Under the pieces are notes generated by a model that was not told the origin of the DNA, made no database searches, and saw nothing but the letters and a program-made list of their open reading frames with translations. This document shows, piece after piece, positions 41,786 to 52,906 of a stretch of 64,000 nt of DNA. The DNA is from Symsagittifera roscoffensis (lineage: Eukaryota > Xenacoelomorpha > Acoela > Convolutidae): assembly GCF_963678635.1 (NCBI RefSeq), contig NC_087066.1, positions 42,623,777-42,687,776 of the forward strand, written 5' to 3'. A program made the position numbers and the translations under genes. Position 1 is the first letter of the stretch. Every line of letters begins with the position of its first letter.

Positions 41786-43910
41786 ACTCAAGGTGACATT
41801 TATGGTGATCCTTACTATGATGGTCTTTTATGGATCATTTTTAGATTCCCGAAAAATGGTTGGATAAGATTTGATCTAATTGAAGCTAGAGTGACTAAAG
41901 TCGATCTTTTATGCCGATCCTTAGTATGGTGGTCCTTTTTGTCTTCCTCCAAATGAAGCCTAATCATTTCCACCCAGGTATGATTTGAACCGTCTTTGAA
42001 CAGTTCGGGCTTCTTTTATGCCTTTTTGGATAGATTTAAGTTCGTTCTATCACTGGCATTTTGATTCCAAACATTTCCAGAGTCTTATTTAAGGCTCGCT
42101 CGTGTTGCTTCATGTGAGAACTTGTGAAAAATGTAGTGTCTGATCGCGTTATGTTATGATCAAAGAGTGCGTAATGTGTGTATCTTTCACTTTTGTCGAC
42201 TCCTGGAGATCAAACTTTTAATTTGTTGTCAATCAAATAGTTTGTCTTCTACACTCCTGTTCTGCAGCTCAGTTTCAGACGTTTCGAACCAAATCGAGTT
42301 TAGTCCTCATAGCTCAAAATCGCCTTTTCCTTGAGTCTTGATCAACCATCGTACTGTATTTTTTTCATGAGACATTTAATTTCGTTTCTTCCGTTACCAA
42401 GTGTCCATTTAAATACCAAAGATCACATCTTCTAGTTTCTTCTTTGTTGTTTTGAGTAGCTTAAGTAAAATGTCAACATTCGTATATTTGTTAGACATCT
42501 TTCCCTCCTAATTTCCGTGCTTTCTTCCAATGTCATTTTCTCACTTGCAGCAAGTTTCTTCATTCAATCCGAATTTATTTCGATATTTGTGTTGTAGCTT
42601 TAGTTGGGTTTGGGGAGGTTTTAAATTTTGTTATAGTTTTAGAAAACGAGCGACACAGAATGGTCGCTCTAATCTTTTCAAAATATGAGTTTTAAGAATC
42701 CTATATAAGAATTGTACGCTCAATTTGGTGGCACGTGAAACTTATTTCACTGAATTTTTTAAAATTCATTTGAGTCCAGTTGATTAGACGAATTTTCCAA
42801 ATTTACATATAAACAGCTTGAATCTAAATCAGTTGTTGCAATTGGCACGTTACAGCCGGCCTCAATTAGCAGTTGCGAAATGAAACAAAGAAAAGAGGGA
42901 TTGGAATGCTTTCCTAACATAAAAATTAGACGATGTCAAATCCTAAAAGTGGCTCTGCTGATATTCCTTGTGACTGTTTTGGAAATTTGTTGACTCTGCT
43001 GCTTTCCTTGTGGGTTTCATGTTGTTGATGCTGGTTTTTGGTTGATGCTGATTCGTTTGCTGATCTTGCTAATGAATGGTGAATGAATTGCCTCTGTTGT
43101 TAGTTGTTCTTGAAACTTGGTTGCATGCATATTCGGGCAATTTTAGATTTGTGATTCCCCACCAATTATTGGAGAGCGCTTTCCAAACCTCTGCTGGAAA
43201 TTTGGATACTGAAAATTTTCAATTCTCTTGCTTCGTTGAAATTTTTTTCTTTTATCAATTTCTTGATAGCTCAAACGTGCAATGGGTTAAGAAAGGTGTG
43301 TTATTTAAGTTTCTTCATGACGTATAAACCTGATGGCTTCTAAATGATTTTTGTACGTTGCGTGCTGCGTGATTGATTATTATGATCAATGCCTCCTTGA
43401 GTCTTCGTCTTCCCGCGTTGTTTGCAATTTCATTTTTGTGTTCAAATCTGTAATCCTCAGTTCTTTTAATATCCATAAAAGTACAAAAAAAAGATAGTAC
43501 CACGAGGTTTCCGTGTTGAATGCTGTCAAAAATCTTGTCAACAGTTCTGCAGTTGAGATTGTGATCTGTATGAAAACTGTTGTTTTTTTGTTCTTCTGCT
43601 GGGCTGGCTCAAGTTTGATTTTTTTCGAACAAAACCGATGCGATCGTCTAAGTCTGTCGTTGCATTTTGGTGCTTAGAAGTTTCGTTGATTTGAATTGCT
43701 TTCACTGGTCAACATTTTAGTTTTTTTTCTTCTGCTAGCTCTGTTCATTGCAGTAATTAGTCCGTTGAGGCGTTTTTTCAAAAGTAAAATCATGTTAGGG
43801 TTTTTGATTCTTCTGTGTGATGCTGTAGAGTGTAGTTCACGCTGTAAAAAATACCGAAATATTTATGTGAGTTTCTTTGTGTGATTGTTCAAACAAAGCT
43901 AGAAGTGTTT

Positions 43911-43914
43911 TTCT

Positions 43915-43958
<44 letters not shown>

Positions 43959-43961
43959 ATA
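43911..43961 (+). repeat. (CT)n microsatellite
   Basis: A run of CT dinucleotides with minor interruptions. Confidence 0.9.
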
Positions 43962-44416
43962 CAGGTTGCGGGCTGAAGTTGTCTTTTCTATTATGAAATA
44001 ATTAATGATGCTGACCGAAGTTGCTGTCGGTCTGATTTCGTCCTAGTTGCTGAGACAAAAACGAGCATCAGGACGTCCTGAGCACTAGTTTCGAGATGCT
44101 CTCTGAATGTTGTCCGTTGACAGATTGTTTTCCGTTGCAGTAGCTGGTATTTCAGTTTCTTTTCCGTGTAACATTTCTGAAAGAAATTGACGTGGTCCGT
44201 TTGCGTCATGATTTCTTTTGTGTTTGTTTCCTTGGTTGGTTTCTGTAAAATGGCGGTGTTGAGATGTGCGGAATTCGAAAACTTGTCTGCCTTGGTCGTG
44301 GGGTTGTCATTTTTAGAATCCATTGATGATTCTAACTTCAATAAAAACCGAGTGGTGTCAACAAGATTTTACTATCGACTGCCGATTGTCTGTTATAAAT
44401 TCAGACAACTCAACAG

Positions 44417-44598
44417 TTACGTAGCCCAACAAATTTTAAGAAGGGTATTTTCTCCAACAAATTGCAAATTGTTTAAAAATTGTTTTTAAATAAAAAGTTG
44501 GAATTTTATAAAGTAAAAATGACCTTTTTTGTCTATCAAACAAAAATAAATTATTTTATACAGAATATATCCTTCTTAAAGTTTGCTGGGCTACGTAA
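44417..44598. mobile_element. MITE with 28-bp terminal inverted repeats
   Basis: A 182-bp element. The left end TTACGTAGCCCAACAAATTT, extending to TTAAGAAGG, is matched at the right by its reverse complement with two mismatches over 28 bases. If the true ends are CGTAGCCC…GGGCTACG, the flanking bases are TA on both sides, as for Tc1/mariner-type insertions. Internal sequence is AT-rich with no coding potential. Confidence 0.75.
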
Positions 44599-45990
44599 GG
44601 GGCTCACTTTGATATAATTATGTCTGTGATCGACTGGGTACTTTCGGCGTAATTTTTGACTAATTAGGAAAAGCCAAGTTGACCAATTTTTGGATTAAAA
44701 TTTCGGGCCCGAATTTCGCAAAAAAAATTACACCATATTAGTTCTGCTAAAATTTTAAGCAAGTTTTGTCTCCATAAGTTTTCACCTAAACTCAACCCAA
44801 TTTGAGAAAAACGGGTTTTAAATTTCAAGTTTAACGCGTTTTGTCCGGTTAATTTAAATCAGCACTGTATTAAACAATGTTACGTAATTCCGATGTTCAG
44901 AGATCCAATGTAATCGGAATTACGTCAAGATTTTGCGGTTTGTAGATATGGCGGTTTGTAGGACATCGGTTGATTTTGATTTGAACAAAAGTTGCAGTGA
45001 TATAACATCATATAAAAATACATTCTAGACTGTTCTTGACGGTTTACAAATTTGAAATTTGGGATTAACTGTTTTTGAGGTTTGAGCTTATTTAGACAAA
45101 CAAATCACAAAGAGATGTTTTTGTATTCGCATCACAAAAAGTCCGCCTTTTTAGCTCCAAATAATTAAACTCGCCTAAATCATATGTCTGTAAAAGAATT
45201 CATAGGCTCACATTCTTGGCATTTGTACAAAATTGAAAATAGAGAACTTCCTCAGAACACAAATTGCAAACCTACAATTTTTAAACTGTACAATTTTCCT
45301 TTCATAGAATCTTTAATTCTCAGGGTTTTTTAGAGTTCCAATTGTAGTCTCATAACGTACCACAGTAGAATTATACTATTAAATTGTTTTCGGCAGTTCA
45401 ATTGTTGGTAGTTAACTAAATAAATTTACGAACCATGCCAAACAATTTAACTGCCTGGGAGAGCACCTTTGTACCTAAAGGTCAGCTCACAGGTGACTCA
45501 GACAGAACGGAAACTTATTTCGTACGTTTATGATACTGGGCGATAAATAAATTTAAATTATTTGACTACTTAAAAATGTTGTTTTAAGTGGTTTTCGCCT
45601 AAAAACGATAAAATGAACCTTTAAGAGAAAAAAGGCAACAAATATGACAACCAGTGTTTTTATTTTTTTATATGTGAATGAAAATTTAAGTAGTTTTTTA
45701 AGAACGTCAATCTCTCTAGACTCGGCTAGACTCTGAACAAGAAACATGAAAACAGTCAAAATAAAACGAACATTCAGTCATTTCAAACCAAAAACTCAGT
45801 GAAAGTACTTGGGTGTTTTATAAGTTTATCAGCGTTTCCTAAAAAAAGGTTTAGTGAGGTCAGTTTTTTTACTTCCATCTAGCATCCTTATTGATACTAG
45901 GGAAAATAATCAAAAATTTTTCAGTTGGGAAAATTTCAAATTATCATTACCAAAAAACACAAAAAGATTATCAAACCACAAATGAAGACT

Positions 45991-48282
45991 AAATACTCAG
46001 TTTTTACTGGTATTTTCAGTGAATTAAAGCTAAACTCAACAGTTTAAAAACTTGAAATTTCAGTTTTTTTTGTCACATTCTTTGTGTTCTATGAAACTTT
46101 AGAAAACGACTTTTCTAAAATCAATCCATGTCTCAATAAAATGTCTGAGAGTCTAAATTTGCTAATGTAGCCTCGGAATTTGATTCGGATTTTCAAAACC
46201 AGCAAGTAGGATACACTCAATGACATTACAGCCCAATTTGACCCAGTTGTTTTAATCTGTTAGCAAAATTCTGATCATTTAAACCTTCATCTCAAAAATC
46301 GAAACATTTGGAACTATGAATAAAAAACTTCGTATCTGTTAATTTTTTGAAGTGTATTATTTCAGAAAAGACAAAAATAGCACGAAAGTAAGGAAACCAC
46401 TGGACGTTTAGGTGTATTGAAAGTTTTTATAAAGTCCCAGATGTCAAAAACTACAATGTCTTAGGATTCCCATTTTTTCAATTTAAAGCACTATTTTTCA
46501 TTAAAAAAAACAATTCTATGAAGTTTTCAAATCTTCAACACCAAAATCATCTGAGTTTATTTTTGTTGTAGAAACAAGGAGGCAAATAAATAAATCAACC
46601 TATCATTCTCTAGTTTTTGGGTAATAATGATTGTGAAAAATTATTTTCTAAAAATTTTTAACAAAACAACCACATCTCAAAAGCAAAAAAACTGAGAATA
46701 TTTTTTAAAGTTTTCATTCAGCATCGTTATCCAGAGATCCGAAATATTTTATTTTGTATGGAAGAGAAAATTGTTGCGCGAAGCAACTATTGCAGAGACG
46801 TCTAAAAAAAAGAAGCAAGTTTGTCTAATGAGAATTTCTCACACTAAATTATATAAAAAAAACGATTTAAAAACAATTTATTGAAAATTGTGGAATGATA
46901 TGTGAAATAATATACTATGATTAAATCAAAATTTCTGTTGACTAGAAGGTAGAATCTTTCGCAATCTTATAGCTCCAGTTGTAATTTTCTGATCTGTACG
47001 GGGTTCTATAGTGAAGAAGTTACAAGTTACAAGAAGAATAAAAAATAGGCGTTTGATCGTAATTTTCATCAAAAAATTTTATATAAAGAAAAAAGTAAAC
47101 CATAGGTTGCTTAAATTAAAATATGATTCCCGCATGTTTTTGATGATACAGTGAAGTTTAGACAGATACATGAAAAAACTCAAAAATTTTCATGAAAAGG
47201 ATTCAAAATGTTTGTTCGATTGATGTTTACCTCATATTCTTTTTATTTTTGAAAATTTTTTTTACAAGTCCAATTCCGACAAGTCCAACAATAGAGAAAA
47301 CAGAAAACAGGAACGAATTTAAAACATACACAATTTTTGAGAATATGTTGTAAAAGAGAGATTATAAACTGTTATAAAGAAGTTTTGGTGGAACTTCACT
47401 CAATATCTTAAACGTTTTTGATAAACGTTCCACCAATTTTCATGTGATAAAAGCACTAAAATGTCCTATGAATGATCTGAATATTGATATAATTGACTTA
47501 AAAGATAGCCCAGAAGTTGCAGCTGTTGTTTTAGAAAGATCCATTCAGAACTAGTATAGACAAGTAAAAACTTCAAAACTTCAGCAAAATGTCTGCTTCT
47601 ACAAACTTCCTAATAATTGGATGCAATTTTTTTGAAAATTATCTTTTATTTCTTTCCAATTTTGTCTCAATTAAAAAACTAGGATGATAATCTAGGATAA
47701 AAAACATAGAAAGATGATCAACAAATATATCATTTTGCATAAAATTTAATTATTGCAGGGCCTTAATTCAAAATTTTTCGCATAATTCTATATTAATTTT
47801 TAACAAGAATACGAGGTAGAAACTATACAATCTCCCTTTATCAAGTTTCAACAAATTTTGCTTTAGTTGGTTATTTGAACTGATGCTGTTAACTGAGTTT
47901 AATTTCACTGGGATAGACAACCAGCTAGCTTTACATATACTGAGTGCATACTTGAAATATTTTCTTTTTTGGACAGATTCTGAGACAGATACAGAAATGT
48001 TTTACTTTAATTTTCTCAGAAAATGTTGAGGTTCTCACTGTTTTTCCCAAAATGGAAAACATTTATCTACGTTTATCTAGGGTTGAGCATTGTTTAAATA
48101 TACTTGAGCAATGCTGCTGATAGTCAGAATACCAAATCAAAGTCAATTTAGCTCAAATTAATTCAAATCTTATCGTAATTTCAGTTTTCGAGAAAAAAGG
48201 CGGAAAAAAATTTCATTATCTTGCAAAAACCACTTAAAACCCCAATTTTTCAACAATACAATTACCATGATACGGAAATCTG
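45991..48282. other. AT-rich non-coding sequence
   Basis: No coding frame supported. A small hairpin (TTGGTGGAAC…GTTCCACCAA) lies near 47384-47434. Nothing else stands out. Confidence 0.5.
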
Positions 48283-48291
48283 ATTCTCAAC

Positions 48292-48683
48292 GGGGAGGGT
48301 TCTCATGCTTGAAGGAACGAATGCTTGAAAAATTTGAACCAATCAAAATCGCTAAGCGTTTCTATTGGCTAAATGCCTTAACAGAAAATGTATTAAATCA
48401 GTTGAAAATACTCAAATACATTACAAATTGCGAGTTATAACCGCAATACTATTCAGATAATCATCAAGATTAATGAGGTCAAAATTATAAGAATTTTTCA
48501 GTCTTGAAAACTCATCTGCTTATTATCTAATCAGTCAATATTAACACTAATGGCCTGGTTTATTTTTTTACTTTGAGATTTTCGCTATTTACTTTGAGAT
48601 TTTGAATACTCAATTCTGATTGGCTGAAAGTAAGCTAAAATTAATTTCAAGCATTCGGTCCTTCAAGCATGAGGGACGTCACC
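48292..48683. mobile_element. MULE-type MITE with 9-bp target duplication
   Basis: 392 bp bounded by ATTCTCAAC on both sides (48283-48291 and 48684-48692). The ends are inverted repeats of about 39 bases: left GGGGAGGGTTCTCATGCTTG, right reverse complement GGTGACGTCCCTCATGCTTG, then both continue AAGGA(A/C)CGAATGCTTGAAA. A 9-bp duplication with long inverted ends points to the Mutator-like group. No transposase is encoded. Confidence 0.8.
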
Positions 48684-48692
48684 ATTCTCAAC

Positions 48693-51218
48693 ATTTTATT
48701 CTATTACAAGCTCTATACCCTATTGTTTACATATACGAATCAAATACCTGTTATAAGTTATCTGATTACTATCTCAATACTTGGGAAATTTGAGCGACGA
48801 GAAAATTTGAAACATCTTAGCTGAAACGATATATTTTTAAAAATGGCGAATCATATTTCCTGTCTTAGTACATAGAAAACCTATTGTAACCTAAGACATA
48901 TGATCTTAAACATTACTGTATTAGCAAACTCCGGCGCCGTATTTGTGTTTCAAAAATTACCATCTCAAACCTTGTATCCTAATACATGGCCATTCCTATA
49001 ACCTGTTTTAGTCCTGGAACTTTTATCTTTATACATAGCTTGGAGACCGGAATGCTCTAGCTTAACTTAATGCATGGCGAGTCTCCAAGCATCACTCCTC
49101 TTGATCAGCTCCGACATCTACAACTATTTTAAACAACCACGAGTCGTTTTTATATTTATTGCTGGAAAAAAAAGAATGACGAACCACAATGGCGTTACCA
49201 ATTGAGCTTAAACAATCAGATAATGGTCTTTTATAATTCCCGCCTAAAATGTTATCAGCCTAAAATTCATAGTTTGTGAATATTTCAGTTGCCAAAAACT
49301 ATTTTGGATCACTTAAACGAGAATGGAACACTAGGGATTTGCTCTGATACGAGCAGTCTCATTGTTTTGACTTTCGAAGGAATTGACGGAATAATTGTGC
49401 TCGGTTTGCTTTTTTTCTAGACAAACTTCGAACTTTTAACTAGTTTTTTTTCTGATAGCATTTGTATTACAGAACCGAAGTAAATTGTTGTCCTGAGCTC
49501 AAACTCAAAAAGTTACTTTACATGAGATCTTATTTCCTGGGGCTATGGGCGTTTAAAGAAGTTATGTTTACCTTTGTAAGCTTTTGGGGGTTTAAAGGAA
49601 GGCTTTGATTTCCGGAATGTTATTATCGCGTAAATGGATATTTAAGCCGTCGTAGAAGTCGTTCAAAATACAATTAAGGCATCTGATTTTGTTCATTAGT
49701 TTTTTTGATACAAGTGAAGTTTATCACTTTTTGCTTTAAGTTGTGTGTGGGGGATAGTTTTTATAAAATTTTGAAAAAAAATTGAAGTTTTTTTCTGTTT
49801 TATTTTTGAAAATTTGATGTGTCATTAACGCGAACACTACTCCATGGACCTTAAAAGGCAGCTGGAATATTTGGGGATTCGCACTGATATGAGCAGACCC
49901 ACAATTGAGTTTGGCATGTCTCAGGTTCTCAAAATGTGATCACAACTCATAAAACGATCAGAAAAGAAACAAAAAATATTTCGAATCAAATTCTAAATCA
50001 AAAAAGTCCTTGAATATTTTGCAAGTATGTTAGCATCTCCTAAAAAGGTTTGACAATGCCATTTATTGATTTTCATCTAACACTCTTATTGAAAGTGGCT
50101 GAAAAAATGAAAGAAAAAATGGCAGCTTTTCTCACATGTTATAAATCTTCAAGAAAACATCATAAAAAACTATATCTCAAAATACAAATGGTTAACCACT
50201 TCAAAAATGCAGAATGAAGATTCAATTTTCTAGCATTAATTTACTGCAGGGTAGGATCTAGAATTTTCTCGAAGGAGGGGGCCGGATTTCAGATTTTCAA
50301 AAAAATTTCAAAGTTTTGTTGACCTTTTTTTATGGTCGACTAAATTAATTTTCCGAACGCTCCCCTCCCCGAACACTATAAAAACCATATTTGGACAAAA
50401 CCGGGTAAGTGAAAAAACCGGAAAAAAATTGTTTTTAGGCACTTATCGGAATCTAGTAGACCAAAAAATTTTGTTTTCTTGGCGCGCTCCTCCTTTAAAA
50501 CTGGGGATGTATATAATAGCGCCGATAACGAAACTAGTGCATTTAAAAGAAAACTTTTGATCACTTTTTCTTATTAAAAAGCTGATACTGGCGAAGCAAC
50601 GGCTAGCCTGGTTCCAATCGGGTAATGTTCGAAAGCCCTGAGTGTTAGAAAATGGCTAAAGACATGGGCTGATTTAGGATTTTGATTAGCACTTTCAAAG
50701 CAAAAAAAGACCGTGTTTTGGCCACAACTTTTGCGCCACATGCGAATTTTGTCAAAAAAAAACAGGCCAAAAAGCGTCTTAAAATAGTTCCAAAGGAGGG
50801 AATCTTTGGGTAGCCAGGGGGTTGAATCGGTGAAGCGGGACCCGCATTTAAGAAAAGTGAAAACAAATCGATTTTAATGGATTTTCGTGGTCTATAATGT
50901 TGTAAATATAATCGATTCCCATGTTACATTCAGACAACAAAATTGGATTGAAAATGGATTTAAATCCATTTTTCTCGCCAAAACAAAAAGAAGAATTATA
51001 ATTCATTTTGAGTCCTTTATAAAGGATTTTATAATAAGTAGGAAATCACATTAAAATGGATTTTGTTTCCACCTAATTTTCGTTTCGCGCGTCGTGCAAA
51101 ATTTTGCAAGAATTTCAGCATTTATCAAGTGAGTGATGCGGAAACTTTGCAAAGCGAGTGTACTGCCTGGCCTAATCCGTTTCAAAACCTAAACTCAAAT
51201 TGCAAAAAGATTCCGTTG
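48693..51218. other. AT-rich non-coding sequence
   Basis: No supported coding frame. A degenerate hAT-like terminal motif lies at 50247. A fragment resembling one arm of the fold-back element at 51488 (GTGAAAACAAATCGATTTTA) lies at about 50860. A loose internal repeat (TGATA(C/T)GAGCAG) occurs near 49346 and 49885. Confidence 0.45.
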
Positions 51219-51480
51219 AGCTCTTCCCCCCCCCCCCAACATTTGCCCCTTTGCCCCCTTCAACCCCCCTAACGTTTGCCCCTTTGCTCCCCTCCCCCGA
51301 CTGAACCCCCCACCTGAACACCCCCCCCCCCCCCCCTCACCACCTGAACATCCCCCGCCTAAACAACCCCCCAACCTCACCTGAACCCACATAAGCCCCC
51401 CCCCTCACCTGAACTCACCCCCCACCTTAAGAGCAACTCCCACCTGAACAAAACCAACCTGAACCTATCCCCCACCTGAA
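51219..51480. repeat. C-rich minisatellite (CCCCCACCTGAACA)n
   Basis: Long C runs alternating with ACCTGAAC; strongly strand-asymmetric. Frames across it are low-complexity and not genes. Confidence 0.8.
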
Positions 51481-51487
51481 CACGTTA

Positions 51488-51625
51488 TGTCAGTGTCCAC
51501 AAAAGTGAAAATAAATCGATTATAATGGATGAAAAAAGGATTTTGTTGCCTCGAAAAACAGTAATATTATAATCCATTTTTGATTGATTATAATCGATTT
51601 GTTTTCACTTTTGTGAACACTGACA
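51488..51625. mobile_element. Fold-back MITE with ~40-bp inverted repeats
   Basis: Left arm TGTCAGTGTCCACAAAAGTG, continuing AAAATAAATCGATTATAAT. The right arm is its reverse complement with few mismatches, ending TTTTGTGAACACTGACA. The whole element can fold into one hairpin. No target duplication is visible. Related arm-like sequence occurs near 50860. Confidence 0.75.
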
Positions 51626-51689
51626 AGGAAACTCACTAATAATCGATTTTCATTCATGGAACTCCAATGCGGGGAAGAAGCATCAGCCC

Positions 51690-51732
51690 TCCCCCCCCCC
51701 CCCCCTCCCCCCCTAAATCCGCAACTGGCTGT
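51690..51732 (+). repeat. C-tract with possible hAT-like end
   Basis: A C run of over 15 bases followed by CTCCCCCCCTAAATCCGCAA and CTG. The reverse complement (CAGTTGCGGATTTAGGGGG) looks like a hAT-type end. Isolated and low confidence as an element boundary. Confidence 0.3.
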
Positions 51733-51944
51733 TGAGAACTCTGACTTTATAACTGCTTGTGAGAATTCGCCGACTGACTCGGTAACTTTCTGGAAACACT
51801 TCAACAAGTTTTCAAAAATATCGTATCTAATATCCATTTTTTTACAGACTGAAGCTAGGTAGTTTTTTTACAAAATTATGAACAAACTAAATCTTTTCAA
51901 GTTTGTATTAATTACATGATTACATGATTTTTTTCATTGATAAG

Positions 51945-52346
51945 CTACAATACGATGCACTTATGCTTTTTCCCTTTCCGTACTTTATTCATTTGGGGAG
52001 AGAAGTGTGCGCGCGCTGCCTCATTAAAGACTTCGTTGACCCCCTCCCCTGTTTGTGAAGAGCTCTCCAGGTACTTGTAAGCCCCGATTCTCACACTCAA
52101 CTCCTCCCCTTCCTTTTTTGAGATGGCGGGTTCCAACAACTCATGTCGCCGCAGATCTATCTTTGTCGCGACTAGGATCACTGGAACGTTGGGACAGTTG
52201 TGTCGTATTTCTCCGATCCACTTGGTATGCGCGTTGTCGAAAGATACGCGACTCCTAGCCGAGAAGCAAAGCACGAATGCCTCTGCGCCCTGGTAAAGCA
52301 TTGGCCTCATTCGGTCATAATCGTCTTGACCCGGGGTGTCCCACAA
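51945..52346 (-). CDS. Rho-family small GTPase, terminal exon
   Basis: Read from 52346 to TAG at 51945-51947, about 133 residues: the C-terminal two-thirds of a Rho/Rac-type GTPase. It begins at the switch II segment LWDTPGQDDYDRMRP (family usual DTAGQ; Ala is Pro here), then FVLCFSARSRVSFDN, VPVILVATKIDLR (the TKxD base-binding motif), a short insert helix, YLESSSQTGEGVNEVF (usual SA changed to SS) and a polybasic tail ending CIVL. CIVL is a CAAX box whose Leu predicts geranylgeranylation and membrane attachment. Just upstream the minus strand reads TTATTTAAGAG, a plausible intron acceptor, so nucleotide-binding P-loop and switch I exons should lie at higher coordinates. I could not find them before the Gypsy element. 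It may be a live gene with long introns or a gene fragment. Confidence 0.8.
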   Translation of the reverse strand: MWDTPGQDDYDRMRPMLYQGAEAFVLCFSARSRVSFDNAHTKWIGEIRHNCPNVPVILVATKIDLRRHELLEPAISKKEGEELSVRIGAYKYLESSSQTGEGVNEVFNEAARAHFSPQMNKVRKGKKHKCIVL

Positions 52347-52412
52347 CTCTTAAATAATAGTGATGGAAATGTAGTGGGCAGCAAGACTCCTTTTAGCAAC
52401 ATAACTTGCAAC

Positions 52413-52602
52413 ATTTGGGTATTTTTTCTTAAACGGCCCAGTTTTCTTATTCTAGAAAAATGAAAACATATAAAAAATGCGCGCGCTTTTGATTGGTTGA
52501 AATCACAAAATTGTCAAAACGAACTGCGAATCTCGCGGGGTTAAATTATTCATGCGGTGCTGCTGACAAAACTGTGGGCCGTTTACGTGAAAAGACCCAA
52601 AT
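52413..52602. mobile_element. MITE in the putative Rho intron, ~28-bp inverted ends
   Basis: Left end ATTTGGGTATTTTTTCTTAA then ACGGCCCA. The right end reads TGGGCCGTTTACGTGAAAAG then ACCCAAAT, the imperfect reverse complement. 190 bp, non-coding. No clear target duplication. It lies 65 bases upstream of the Rho exon on the minus strand. Confidence 0.65.
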
Positions 52603-52763
52603 ATTAAATTGTAAAAATAGTAACATGCTTACTAAAAGCGCAAGACTAATTTTCTCCAAAATATGAAGAATGGTTGATGCCAGAAAACCCGAACGCCCAA
52701 AAATTATATTAACCGATTATAATTCAGTGATCAGAAGTTTGAAAAAATTAAGCTGAAAATCAG

Positions 52764-52906
52764 TCAGTTTTGGATAATTTAACTTACGTTGATTGGTTTA
52801 AAATTTGCGCGCATTGGTCCTTTTTTCAGGAGAATTGTCGACTTAAATACCGAATTTGCATAAACTTTCGACCAAACAACACGTAGGTTAAGTTATCCAA
52901 AACTGA
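52764..52906. mobile_element. MITE with 28-bp inverted ends
   Basis: Left TCAGTTTTGGATAATTTAAC and TTACGT; right ACGTAGGTTAAGTTATCCAA and AACTGA, its reverse complement with two mismatches. 143 bp. It shares an inner GATTGGTTTAAAATTTGCGC pattern with the neighbouring MITE but has different ends. Confidence 0.7.

Larger units (their letters stand above)
42716..44785. other. 2.07 kb present only in unit B
   Basis: Sequence between ATAAGAAT and CACCTAAACTC that is missing at the matching place in unit A (34876). It contains a (CT)n tract and one MITE but no supported gene. It was either inserted into B or deleted from A. No terminal repeats at its ends were seen, so deletion from A is at least as likely. 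Confidence 0.6.
36015..45990. repeat. Tandem segmental duplication, unit B (10 kb)
   Basis: Second copy of unit A. It lacks the 970 bases at 27631-28600 (junction near 36432) and has 2.07 kb extra at 42716-44785. Between those points the two copies are collinear with the same length (28600-34876 against 36435-42711). The unit ends with a third, shorter copy of segment X. Confidence 0.85.

Noticed and set aside
27213-45993. Segment X as an LTR shared by a tandem LTR retrotransposon (X-A-X-B-X)
   Set aside because: X is only about 110 bases, has no clear TG…CA ends, and the units hold LINE and minisatellite sequence rather than gag-pol.
47384-47434. Hairpin TTGGTGGAAC…GTTCCACCAA as a microRNA or terminator
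   Set aside because: Short stem with a long loop and no other support.
50247-51732. A hAT element bounded by CAGGGTAGGATCTAG and CTAAATCCGCAACTG
   Set aside because: The ends match only loosely and no 8-bp target duplication is present.
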